Shown: positions 1-5,395 of the stretch, piece by piece
Numbering within the stretch: the first letter of the stretch is position 1
How the letters are laid out: each line of letters opens with the position of its first letter
Source: Hyphomicrobiaceae bacterium
GTDB taxonomy: Bacteria; Pseudomonadota; Alphaproteobacteria; Rhizobiales; JAKIUO01
NCBI GenBank assembly: GCA_021647535.1
Contig: JAKIUO010000187.1
Coordinates: 1 to 5,401 of the forward strand
Direction: 5' to 3'
DNA: 5,401 nt
The notes under the pieces: generated by a model
The model's input: only the letters and a program-made list of their open reading frames with translations
Told to the model about the DNA's origin: nothing
Database searches by the model: none
Position numbers and translations under genes: made by a program

Positions 1-23
1 GGGTCACCAGACCACCCGTTTTT
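1..23 (+). terminator. Possible right arm of a terminator for a gene left of the window
   Basis: A GC-rich segment ends in GACCACCCG and runs straight into TTTTT (19-23). Within the window only short pairings are available: GGTC (2-5) with GACC (10-13), or GGGT (1-4) with ACCC (14-17). Any longer left arm would lie outside the window. The form fits the end of a rho-independent terminator of an upstream plus-strand gene, but that gene is not visible, so this is tentative. Confidence 0.35.
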
Positions 24-45
24 CTATCTGAAAGTAAAAAAAGCA

Positions 46-149
46 GGGGTTCGGGGAGGCTTTCCCCGAATGGGTGTGGGCGATAGCCCATTCGCGAAGC
101 GAGTTGCCTGAGAATTGAATGGCCCTGGGTGAAAACCCCGGGAGGCGAT
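46..149. other. Hairpin-rich non-coding block, candidate structured RNA or palindromic repeat element
   Basis: Several strong inverted repeats are packed into about 100 bases. TTCGGGGA (50-57) pairs perfectly with TCCCCGAA (63-70) around a 5-base loop. CGAATGGG (67-74) pairs perfectly with CCCATTCG (87-94). TCGC (92-95) pairs with GCGA (99-102) around GAA. An outer stem, 103-109 with 143-149 (two G-U pairs), encloses CCCTGGG (123-129) against CCCCGGG (136-142) with one mismatch and a 6-base loop. The first two stems share bases 67-70 and the second and third share 92-94, so they cannot all form at once. The reverse strand stays open here but gives a Pro/Arg/Ser/Thr-rich translation that does not look like a protein. 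The block could be a small RNA, the 3' end of an upstream transcript, or a dispersed REP-like element. Sequence alone does not decide, and I recognise no named RNA family. Confidence 0.45.
140..145 (+). promoter_or_regulatory. Shine-Dalgarno-like GGGAGG buried in a stem
   Basis: GGGAGG lies 11 bases before the ATG at 157, slightly far for a ribosome binding site. Its first three bases form the right arm of the hairpin 123-129/136-142, and the last three fall in the right arm of the outer stem 103-109/143-149. If transcribed and folded, the site would be masked. It matters only if the downstream mini-ORF is real. Confidence 0.2.
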
Positions 150-156
150 TGGTATT

Positions 157-249
157 ATGCATTGCAAAATGTGTGATCTCAAAGACCCGGCAGATAATAT
201 AGTTTGGCAGGTTCCGCCCAAAGGTGGCCCTAATTATGTGGATATGTAG
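157..249 (+). CDS. Marginal 30-residue ORF with a CxxC motif
   Basis: An ATG at 157 opens 30 codons ending in TAG at 247-249. The peptide starts MHCKMC, giving Cys-x-x-Cys at residues 3-6, and carries VPPKGGPNY near the end. There is no signal peptide or membrane segment. The nearest in-frame upstream stop is TGA at 130-132, so it cannot be extended. GGGAGG at 140-145 is a possible ribosome binding site. I recognise no family. An open frame this short is easily expected by chance, so this is listed as a candidate only: it might be a true small protein, a leader peptide, or nothing. Confidence 0.17.
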   Translation: MHCKMCDLKDPADNIVWQVPPKGGPNYVDM

Positions 250-297
250 GGTTTGAGCCTTAAATGACAGGAAATATTAGCGACATAGTTGCTCAAT

Positions 298-324
298 AGC
301 TCAAAAATATAGTATTTTTGAACT
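298..324. repeat. AT-rich inverted repeat, possible operator
   Basis: TCAAAAATA (301-309) and TATTTTTGA (313-321) are perfect inverted copies around the 3-base centre TAG. After one mismatch (300 against 322) the match continues with AG (298-299) and CT (323-324). The form suits a dimeric DNA-binding protein. As an intrinsic terminator it is poor, because the stem has almost no GC pairs. Confidence 0.4.
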
Positions 325-426
325 GTTTATGATATTTCTGATCAAGGCTTGGTGCTCAGCCAGCCGGTGATATGGGGGGTATTATAAAAGGCATGAAAAT
401 GGCATAGCTATTGGTGCCCGCTTCGT

Positions 427-447
427 ATGGGGTGCACTCGTACCCAT
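427..447. repeat. Short bulged hairpin in the leader
   Basis: ATGGGGT (427-433) can pair with ACCCAT (442-447) with one bulged G, leaving the 8-base loop GCACTCGT. The centre also contains the palindrome GTGCAC (432-437). It lies about 80 bases before the chosen start of the TPR-LysM gene. It could be a transcript hairpin or a protein site, or have no role. Confidence 0.25.
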
Positions 448-463
448 TTCAGATCAGTTTGTG

Positions 464-475
464 GCAATATATTGC
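464..475. repeat. Perfect 12-base palindrome, possible operator
   Basis: GCAATATATTGC reads the same on both strands. It ends 53 bases before the chosen start codon at 529, where a promoter or operator would be expected. No regulator family can be named from the sequence. Confidence 0.35.
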
Positions 476-519
476 AGGCACTTTTATTCTAAAAGCGCAC
501 AAATCGCATGACAGGATGC

Positions 520-523
520 AGGA
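520..523 (+). promoter_or_regulatory. Ribosome binding site that decides the TPR-LysM start
   Basis: AGGA at 520-523 lies 5 bases before the ATG at 529. The earlier in-frame ATG at 508 is preceded by CACAAATCGC, which has no Shine-Dalgarno resemblance. This favours 529 as the start. Confidence 0.55.
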
Positions 524-528
524 CACAG

Positions 529-2937
529 ATGAGAATTTTTAAAATCGGCGACCACTCTTTGTTTGTTTCTGCTTTGGCGGGAGCGGTTTTGGGTCTGACC
601 TTCTTGCCAGGCGCAGGGGGACAAGGCGCGAAGGCGCAAGACGCCCAAGAACAGGGCGCTCAGGCCGTTGACGCTGCCCAACAAGGCGAAAAGACTGCGC
701 CGGCCGTCCAGCCTGAAAAAGAAAAAAGTGCGCCAGCTGTCCAGCCTGCAAAAATTGACGCTGTACAAAGTGAAAAAGCCTTGCCTGCGACCAAACAGAT
801 AGTTCCTGCTGATAATGTGGAAAGCCAAGACAAGCCTGTGCCGGTTAAGGTGGAAACTCCCAAAACGGAACAGTCTGTGCAAAAACCGGTTGTCGCAGAA
901 CCAGCTTCTATGGAGCCTGCTGCCGCAAAGCCAGTCAGTGAAACGCCCGCCCCACAGCTTGGCAAACAGGGGGACAAGAGTGCAACAGAGCAAGTTGACA
1001 GCAAAAAAACTGTTCGTGAAGAACCAATAGAAGACCCAATAAAGGTCAAAACGTACCCAAAACGCAATTATGGTATTCGGTTGATCCGGAAACCAGGTGC
1101 TCCAAAAGGGTCATTGCTTGGCAATTACCTGGCCGGACAGGTGGCGCGTGGTCAGCGCGATCATGATGCCGCCGCCCGCTATTTCGCCAAGGCTCTGGAA
1201 ATTGATCCTGAGAGCGATGTTCTGCTTGAGCAGACATTTGTACTGCAGCTGGCGCGCGGGAATTGGCAGCGAAGTATCAAATTAGCCAATGAACTGATCA
1301 AAAAAGGTAAAAAACAACGATTTTCTCATATGGTGCTTGGGTTGGAGGCCGTCATCAAAGATGATTTTACGGAGGCCGAAACACTGTTTTCGCGCGCCGA
1401 GCGCCGTTCTCCACTTGGAAAAATGATCGGCATTCTCGTTGAATCCTGGTTGTATGAGGCCAAGGGAAGTAATCAAAAAGCCCTTAATAATCTCAATCGC
1501 CTGACTGTTATGAGCTGGTCAAAATACTATCAGGACTATCACCGCGCCATGATTGCTGATCAGGCCGGTCGTCATACGCTGGCGCGCCAGACTTATAAAC
1601 GAATGTTCAAAAAAGACCCGCGTTCCTTGCGCTTGATGGAGGCTTATGTGCGCCATCTCTCAGCAACCGGGGCTTCAAAAAAAGCGCTGAAACTCATTGC
1701 AAACCATATTAGCAATAATGGCGACCATCCTCTTGTTATTGATCTGCAAAGCAGATTGGAGAAAGGTGAAAAGCTAAGTTTAGTCGCCTCAACTCCCAGA
1801 GAAGGATTGGCTGAGCTTTATTATGGTATTGGGGACGCCTTGACGGGTGATGGCGGGGTTGACCTTGGCATGATCTACCTGCAGGCGGGCTTGAGGCTGC
1901 GCCCTGATCTGCCTTTGGCCAGCATGGCGCTGGCTGAAGCCTATGAAGAGAGCAAGCATTATGAGCAGGCCAACCGTATTTATGACAAGATTGGCAAAGA
2001 CTCGCCCCTATGGCCGGGAGCTACCGTGCACAGAGCTTTTAATCTCAACTCTCTGGAAAGAGTAGATGAGGCCAAAGACAGTCTTGACGAGCTGATTGCT
2101 GCTTATCCCAATGATATCACTGCCGCCGAAGCACAAGGCAATATTCTGCGAGCTCACAAGCGTTTCAAGGAAGCGGTTTTTTATTATACCAAAGCCATTA
2201 ACCTGCTGCCAGCTTCGGCTCGGTTTCATTGGAAATATTACTATTCGCGCGGCGTCTGCTATGAGCGTCTGAAAGACTGGGCGAGTGCTGAAAAGGATCT
2301 GCTGCGCGCCCACGAGCTTGATCGTAATCAGGCACTGGTCTTAAACTATCTGGGCTATAGCTGGGTGGATCAGGGGCTTTATCTGAAAAAGGCCATGCGC
2401 TTTATTCGTCGCGCCGTGGAATTGAAGCCCGATGATGGTTATTTTGTCGACAGTCTGGGCTGGGCGCATTTTCGTTTGCAGAATTATAAAGAGGCCGCGA
2501 TTGAACTAGAGCGTGCCGTAGAAATCAAGCCGGATGATCCAGTGATCAATGATCATCTGGGAGATGCCTATTGGCGTGTTGGTCGCAAGCTTGAGGCACA
2601 GTTCCAGTGGAAGCAGTCCTTGACGTTGGAGCCTGAAAAAGCCGACGCCATCAAGATCAGGGAAAAGCTCAAAAACGGTCTGAAAAATCCTCCCAAGCCT
2701 CGTGCATTGGCCGTTGGTCCAGGAAGTCCGGCCAGTCAGCTCAAGTTGAAAAAAGCAGTCGATAAAAATGCGCGTGTTCATGTTGTGCGCAGTGGCGAGA
2801 GCCTGTGGACCATTTCCAAGCGTTATTATGGTAATGGCCGTTTTCATGAAAAGCTGCTGCAGGCCAATAAGCGCAAGTTGCTTAAGGGCAACCGCATCAA
2901 GCCGGGCCTGCGACTGCTCATTCCCCCCTTGCGGTGA
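529..2937 (+). CDS. Exported TPR-repeat protein with C-terminal LysM domain
   Basis: The start at ATG 529 gives 802 residues; ATG 508 would add seven (MTGCRTQ) but has no ribosome binding site. Residues 1-36 look like a signal peptide: Lys/Arg near the start, hydrophobic core 10-27, and a likely signal peptidase I site after AKA (34-36). No lipobox cysteine is present. Residues 37-175 are a Pro/Ala/Lys/Glu/Val/Gln-rich, TonB-like linker. From about 196 to 704 there are roughly a dozen TPR units. The clearest are the last ones (567-704), with LNYLGYSWVDQG (605-616), AVELKPDD (629-636) and AVEIKPDD (663-670). Residues 749-799 form a LysM domain (VVRSGESLWTISKRYYG, then a GNRIKPGLRLLIP ending), which in other proteins binds peptidoglycan glycan chains. 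A periplasmic scaffold working at the cell wall is likely. It lies just upstream of ispE. The related gene context in Pseudomonas (LbcA, a CtpA protease adaptor) suggests a role in controlling cell-wall hydrolases; that is inference. Domain calls are firm, exact function is not. Confidence 0.93.
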   Translation: MRIFKIGDHSLFVSALAGAVLGLTFLPGAGGQGAKAQDAQEQGAQAVDAAQQGEKTAPAVQPEKEKSAPAVQPAKIDAVQSEKALPATKQIVPADNVESQDKPVPVKVETPKTEQSVQKPVVAEPASMEPAAAKPVSETPAPQLGKQGDKSATEQVDSKKTVREEPIEDPIKVKTYPKRNYGIRLIRKPGAPKGSLLGNYLAGQVARGQRDHDAAARYFAKALEIDPESDVLLEQTFVLQLARGNWQRSIKLANELIKKGKKQRFSHMVLGLEAVIKDDFTEAETLFSRAERRSPLGKMIGILVESWLYEAKGSNQKALNNLNRLTVMSWSKYYQDYHRAMIADQAGRHTLARQTYKRMFKKDPRSLRLMEAYVRHLSATGASKKALKLIANHISNNGDHPLVIDLQSRLEKGEKLSLVASTPREGLAELYYGIGDALTGDGGVDLGMIYLQAGLRLRPDLPLASMALAEAYEESKHYEQANRIYDKIGKDSPLWPGATVHRAFNLNSLERVDEAKDSLDELIAAYPNDITAAEAQGNILRAHKRFKEAVFYYTKAINLLPASARFHWKYYYSRGVCYERLKDWASAEKDLLRAHELDRNQALVLNYLGYSWVDQGLYLKKAMRFIRRAVELKPDDGYFVDSLGWAHFRLQNYKEAAIELERAVEIKPDDPVINDHLGDAYWRVGRKLEAQFQWKQSLTLEPEKADAIKIREKLKNGLKNPPKPRALAVGPGSPASQLKLKKAVDKNARVHVVRSGESLWTISKRYYGNGRFHEKLLQANKRKLLKGNRIKPGLRLLIPPLR
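697..748 (+). repeat. Internal tandem duplication coding for APAVQP in the linker
   Basis: The 19 bases at 697-715 recur at 730-748 with two differences, a period of 33 bases or 11 codons. They encode APAVQP twice (residues 57-62 and 68-73 of the 802-residue form). This suggests the disordered linker grew by short in-frame duplication. Confidence 0.6.
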
Positions 2938-2943
2938 GGGGGA
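2936..2943 (+). promoter_or_regulatory. Ribosome binding site of ispE overlapping the stop of the TPR gene
   Basis: The purine run GAGGGGGA begins inside the TGA stop (2935-2937) and ends directly before the TTG at 2944. Taking GAGG (2936-2939) as the pairing part leaves a 4-base spacer. The overlap suggests that ribosomes finishing the TPR gene help start ispE. Confidence 0.5.
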
Positions 2944-3888
2944 TTGTCTGACCCGCTCCATGAAAAGAAATACCGTCAGCAAAGCGTGGCTTTGTTGGCG
3001 CGCGCCAAGATCAACCTTTCTCTTTGCATAGCGGGCAAGCGGAGCGATGGTTATCACGAGCTCTCTGGGCTTGTGGCCTTTGCCGATTTTGGTGATCGCC
3101 TGTCATTTGAGCCGTTTGGGACGGGTGAGCCGCCAGCAGAGACACCAGACGTGCAATTTGAGCTGGCCGGGCCTTTCGCCGCTGAGTTGGCCACAGCTTC
3201 CCAATGTGCCGATGATAATCTGGTTCTAACGGCGCTGCATCTCTACGAGCAACACACTGATTTTAGCCTTTCGGGGCGGTTGTGCCTGACAAAAAACCTG
3301 CCTATTGCCTCGGGAATAGGCGGAGGCTCCAGCGATGCCGCCACCGCGCTCAACCTTTTGCAAGAGATGAATGACGATCCACTTGCGCCTCAAACCTTGC
3401 GCCAGATAGCCTTGCAGCTTGGGGCTGATGTACCGATGTGTCTGATGCCCGCAGCCCAGTGGGTCAGCAGCATTGGCGAGACCTGTCAGCCCGTGCCTGA
3501 CTTTCCAGCTCTTGCCTGTGTGCTGGTTAATCCGCACGTAAACGTGCCAACCGGAGCGATTTTTAACCAGCTGAATGCACCCGTTCTGTCCGCAGATAAT
3601 AAGACAAAGATGCCTGATCTTACATCTTTTACAAACGCTAAATCAGTCCTTGACTGGCTGACCACGCAGCGAAATGATTTGCAGGCCCCGGCAATCGCGA
3701 CCGCTCCAATCATTGCAGATGTGCTCAAGGCGATTTCACAGGATAAAAACTGCGTTCTGGCCCGCATGTCAGGATCGGGTGCAACCTGTTTTGGGCTCTA
3801 TGGGAATGAGGCAGAGGCGGGGGAAGCGGCCAGACGTATGGCAGCAGGTTACCCTGAATGGTGGGTAGTTGCGGCGAAACTAAGTTAA
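2944..3888 (+). CDS. ispE: 4-diphosphocytidyl-2-C-methyl-D-erythritol kinase
   Basis: IspE is the cytosolic GHMP-family kinase that uses ATP to phosphorylate the 2-hydroxyl of CDP-methylerythritol in the MEP route to IPP and DMAPP. All three family motifs are present in 314 residues: ARAKINLSL (19-27, with Lys22 matching the catalytic lysine), the glycine-rich ATP loop LPIASGIGGGSSDA (119-132), and ARMSGSGATCFGLY (273-286). GRRSDGYHEL-like substrate residues appear as GKRSDGYHEL (31-40). The LGADVP motif (159-164) supplies the catalytic Asp162. RNDLQAPA (243-250) is also typical. The TTG start is the first usable codon after the upstream stop and has a purine-rich site directly before it; GTG at 2986 is a shorter alternative with a weak site. 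Length is slightly above the E. coli enzyme because of the N-terminal extension before ARAKINL. It is probably co-transcribed with the TPR gene. The end is a double stop, TAA then TAG. Confidence 0.96.
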   Translation: MSDPLHEKKYRQQSVALLARAKINLSLCIAGKRSDGYHELSGLVAFADFGDRLSFEPFGTGEPPAETPDVQFELAGPFAAELATASQCADDNLVLTALHLYEQHTDFSLSGRLCLTKNLPIASGIGGGSSDAATALNLLQEMNDDPLAPQTLRQIALQLGADVPMCLMPAAQWVSSIGETCQPVPDFPALACVLVNPHVNVPTGAIFNQLNAPVLSADNKTKMPDLTSFTNAKSVLDWLTTQRNDLQAPAIATAPIIADVLKAISQDKNCVLARMSGSGATCFGLYGNEAEAGEAARRMAAGYPEWWVVAAKLS

Positions 3889-3906
3889 TAGCCTGCGCGG
3901 CGGGCG

Positions 3907-3941
3907 GTTAAGGGACCAGTCCCTTAACAATCCCAATTTTT
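3907..3941 (+). terminator. Hairpin and T-run after ispE
   Basis: GTTAAGGGA (3907-3915) and TCCCTTAAC (3920-3928) form a perfect 9-base stem around the loop CCAG. TTTTT follows at 3937-3941, separated from the stem by 8 bases, which is further than ideal for an intrinsic terminator. It sits between the two converging genes and probably ends the TPR-ispE transcript. On the other strand the hairpin is not followed by a T-run, so it would serve the synthase gene less well. Confidence 0.5.
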
Positions 3942-3964
3942 AGTAGCGCTGAAGTTCGTTTGCT

Positions 3965-4984
3965 CTAATGTTCACGGGCGACGCAGAAATCGATGGTTTC
4001 TATCAGCGCTGATTTGTGTTTGCCGTCAGGGAAGATGGCCATGGCATCTTTGGCCATGTCGCCATAATGGCGGGCCCGCTTCAGGGTGTCTTCCAGAGCC
4101 TTGTGCTTTGTAATAAGTTCGGCAGCGTGTTCCAGATCTCCGTCCTCTATATCACCATCCTGCAAAGTGCGTTTCCAGAAATTGCGCTCTTTGGCATTGC
4201 CGCGCCGATAGGAGAGCACGATGGGCAAGGTGATTTTGCCTTCGCGAAAATCATCACCGACATTTTTTCCGAGCTGTTCTTTTGAACCGGAATAATCAAG
4301 GGCATCATCGACCAGCTGGAAGGCGAGGCCAAGATTATTACCATAAGAGCGCAGGGCGGCCCGTTCGCGTTCGCTTTTATCGGCGACAACGGCACCAAGT
4401 TCGGCAGCAGCGGCAAACAAAGCGGCGGTTTTGGATTTGATAATGGTCAGATATTCGTCTTCGGTGGTATCCATGTTTTTGGCGGCGGCCAATTGCATGA
4501 CTTCGCCTTCAGCGATGATGGCGGCGGCATTGGCAAGAATTTCCAGCGCATCCATGATGCCAACCTCGACCTGCATTTTAAAGGCCTGCCCGAGCAGATA
4601 ATCACCTACCAGCACCGAGGCTTCATTGCCCCATAAAATCCGCGCCGTTTTTTTGCCGCGCCGCATGTCGCTTTCATCGACGACATCATCATGCAGTAGG
4701 GTAGCGGTGTGCATGAACTCGACAGCAGCGGCCAGTGGAATATGCTGCTCGCCCTTATCATAGCCGCACATTTGCGCACTGGCGATGGTGAGGATAGGGC
4801 GCAGGCGTTTGCCGCCCGAGCTGATGAGGTGGCGGGCCAGCTTGGGGATCATGTCCACATGTGAATGGGCCTTGCTCAAAATAAGGTTGTTGAGCCGGTC
4901 CATATCTTTTTCAACAAGGTCCAGAAGCGGTTTCAGGCCGGGGCCTGGACTACGCGCCTTGTCGAGTGAAACGACAACACCCAA
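3965..4984 (-). CDS. Long-chain polyprenyl diphosphate synthase (octaprenyl/decaprenyl type)
   Basis: This cytosolic trans-prenyltransferase adds IPP units head to tail to an allylic primer and makes the ubiquinone side chain precursor. Residues are counted on the 352-residue form starting at TTG 5023. GGKRLRP (70-76) binds IPP. The first aspartate-rich motif is HDDVVD (111-116, DDxxD), followed by RR (121-122). The second is DDALD (239-243). GKNVGDDFREGKITLP (252-267) is typical of the family. Small residues before the first motif (Ala107, Thr108) leave the chain-elongation pocket open, which fits a long product; C40 or C50 cannot be told apart here. The end given here uses TTG at 4984 (residue 14), which has GGGAG seven bases upstream. 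TTG at 5023 and GTG at 5014 have no such site. It converges on ispE and diverges from the DUF2007 gene. Confidence 0.94.
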   Translation of the reverse strand: MGVVVSLDKARSPGPGLKPLLDLVEKDMDRLNNLILSKAHSHVDMIPKLARHLISSGGKRLRPILTIASAQMCGYDKGEQHIPLAAAVEFMHTATLLHDDVVDESDMRRGKKTARILWGNEASVLVGDYLLGQAFKMQVEVGIMDALEILANAAAIIAEGEVMQLAAAKNMDTTEDEYLTIIKSKTAALFAAAAELGAVVADKSERERAALRSYGNNLGLAFQLVDDALDYSGSKEQLGKNVGDDFREGKITLPIVLSYRRGNAKERNFWKRTLQDGDIEDGDLEHAAELITKHKALEDTLKRARHYGDMAKDAMAIFPDGKHKSALIETIDFCVAREH

Positions 4985-4988
4985 ATTT

Positions 4989-4996
4989 GCTCTCCC
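4989..4996 (-). promoter_or_regulatory. Ribosome binding site that favours the shorter synthase start
   Basis: Read on the minus strand this is GGGAGAGC; GGGAG ends seven bases before TTG at 4984. The resulting protein would begin MGVVVSLDKA. No comparable site precedes the upstream candidates TTG 5023 or GTG 5014. The in-frame stop TGA at 5066-5068 limits any further extension. Confidence 0.5.
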
Positions 4997-5023
4997 TTTT
5001 GCCTTGAAATTCACTGGGGTCAA

Positions 5024-5170
5024 GCTGTTTGATGGACAGCAGATCCTGTTCTGGCAATATGTACATCAAGATTTCTTTGCAGCATAGTCCATTTCATGCT
5101 CATGATATAGAGAAGATTGAGAGTGTCTGTCCAGACCAATGATATAGACAGTTGAGAGAAGGCTTTTGTT
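5024..5170. promoter_or_regulatory. Divergent intergenic region between the synthase and DUF2007 genes
   Basis: This stretch must hold the promoters for two divergent genes. It contains a degenerate direct repeat and a small dyad (listed separately). TTGAGA (5117-5122) and TATAGA (5143-5148) resemble promoter hexamers toward the DUF2007 gene, but their spacing of 20 bases is too wide for a good sigma-70 promoter. No clear promoter toward the synthase gene was seen. Confidence 0.35.
5102..5158 (+). repeat. Two-part direct repeat upstream of the DUF2007 gene
   Basis: ATGATATAGA at 5102-5111 recurs exactly at 5139-5148. Each copy is followed by TTGAGAG, at 5117-5123 (after 5 bases) and 5152-5158 (after 3 bases). 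Between the copies lies the dyad GTCTG (5125-5129) / CAGAC (5132-5136). The second TTGAGAG runs into the ribosome binding site. Confidence 0.5.
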
Positions 5171-5395
5171 ATGATCGAATTATTGCGCAGTAATGATGTT
5201 GTGCTCATCTCTTTTGTACGCTCGCTGCTTAGTGAAGCCCGTATTCCATTTTCTATGCTGGACCAGAATATGAGCATTATGGAAGGTTCGCTTGGGGTGT
5301 TGCAACAAAGGGTCATGGTTGATGAGGGGCGTCTTCGCGAGGCGCAAAATCTGTTGCGTGATGTCGATGTTGAGCCCTCGAAAGGGGCGTCCTAA
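5171..5395 (+). CDS. Small DUF2007-family protein
   Basis: This is a 74-residue protein without signal peptide or membrane helix, so probably cytosolic. It matches the DUF2007 family (putative signal-transducing protein). The N-terminal ELLRSNDVVLISFVRSLLSE leads into the core ARIPFSMLDQNMSIMEGSL, then GVLQQRVMVDE and a C-terminal amphipathic stretch (GRLREAQNLLRD). The biochemical function of the family is not established; a small ferredoxin-like fold is usually proposed. GAAGG at 5158-5162 lies 8 bases before the ATG, supporting this start. As I recall, in other alphaproteobacteria this gene stands divergent to the polyprenyl synthase and precedes a methyltransferase gene; such a gene would lie just beyond this window. 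The family call is confident and the role unknown. Confidence 0.88.
   Translation: MIELLRSNDVVLISFVRSLLSEARIPFSMLDQNMSIMEGSLGVLQQRVMVDEGRLREAQNLLRDVDVEPSKGAS

Larger units (their letters stand above)
250..528 (+). promoter_or_regulatory. Gene-free leader/promoter region of the TPR-LysM gene, with several dyads
   Basis: No ORF worth calling lies here. The region is more AT-rich than the gene it precedes and should hold the promoter for the TPR-LysM and ispE genes. Three dyads stand out and are listed separately: an AT-rich inverted repeat (298-324), a bulged hairpin (427-447) and a 12-base palindrome (464-475). ATAGCTAT (404-411) is a further 8-base palindrome. I could not find a convincing pair of -35 and -10 boxes at normal spacing, so no transcription start is proposed. 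Confidence 0.4.

Noticed and set aside
44..70. Minus-strand intrinsic terminator (stem 50-57/63-70, then TTTTTTT)
   Set aside because: The T-run starts several bases after the stem, and no minus-strand gene ends here, so there is nothing for it to terminate.
24..221. Minus-strand open frame of 65 codons with a TTG start
   Set aside because: The translation is Pro/Arg/Ser/Thr-rich without any domain, it is built from the hairpin arms, and no ribosome binding site precedes it. It is better explained by the palindromic DNA.
484..1067. Long minus-strand frames opposite the start of the TPR-LysM gene
   Set aside because: They mirror the biased codons of the Pro/Ala/Glu/Lys linker. The plus strand has a signal peptide, ribosome binding site and continuous downstream domains.
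2960..3031. ATG at 2960 as a start near ispE
   Set aside because: It is in a different frame from the IspE motifs and gives a cysteine/arginine-rich shadow translation.
2506..3057. Minus-strand frame of 183 codons across the TPR-ispE junction
   Set aside because: It overlaps two well-supported plus-strand genes entirely, and its translation shows no recognisable motif.
5020..5316. Minus-strand frame covering the DUF2007 gene
   Set aside because: The plus-strand frame matches a known family and has a good ribosome binding site; the minus frame has no motif.
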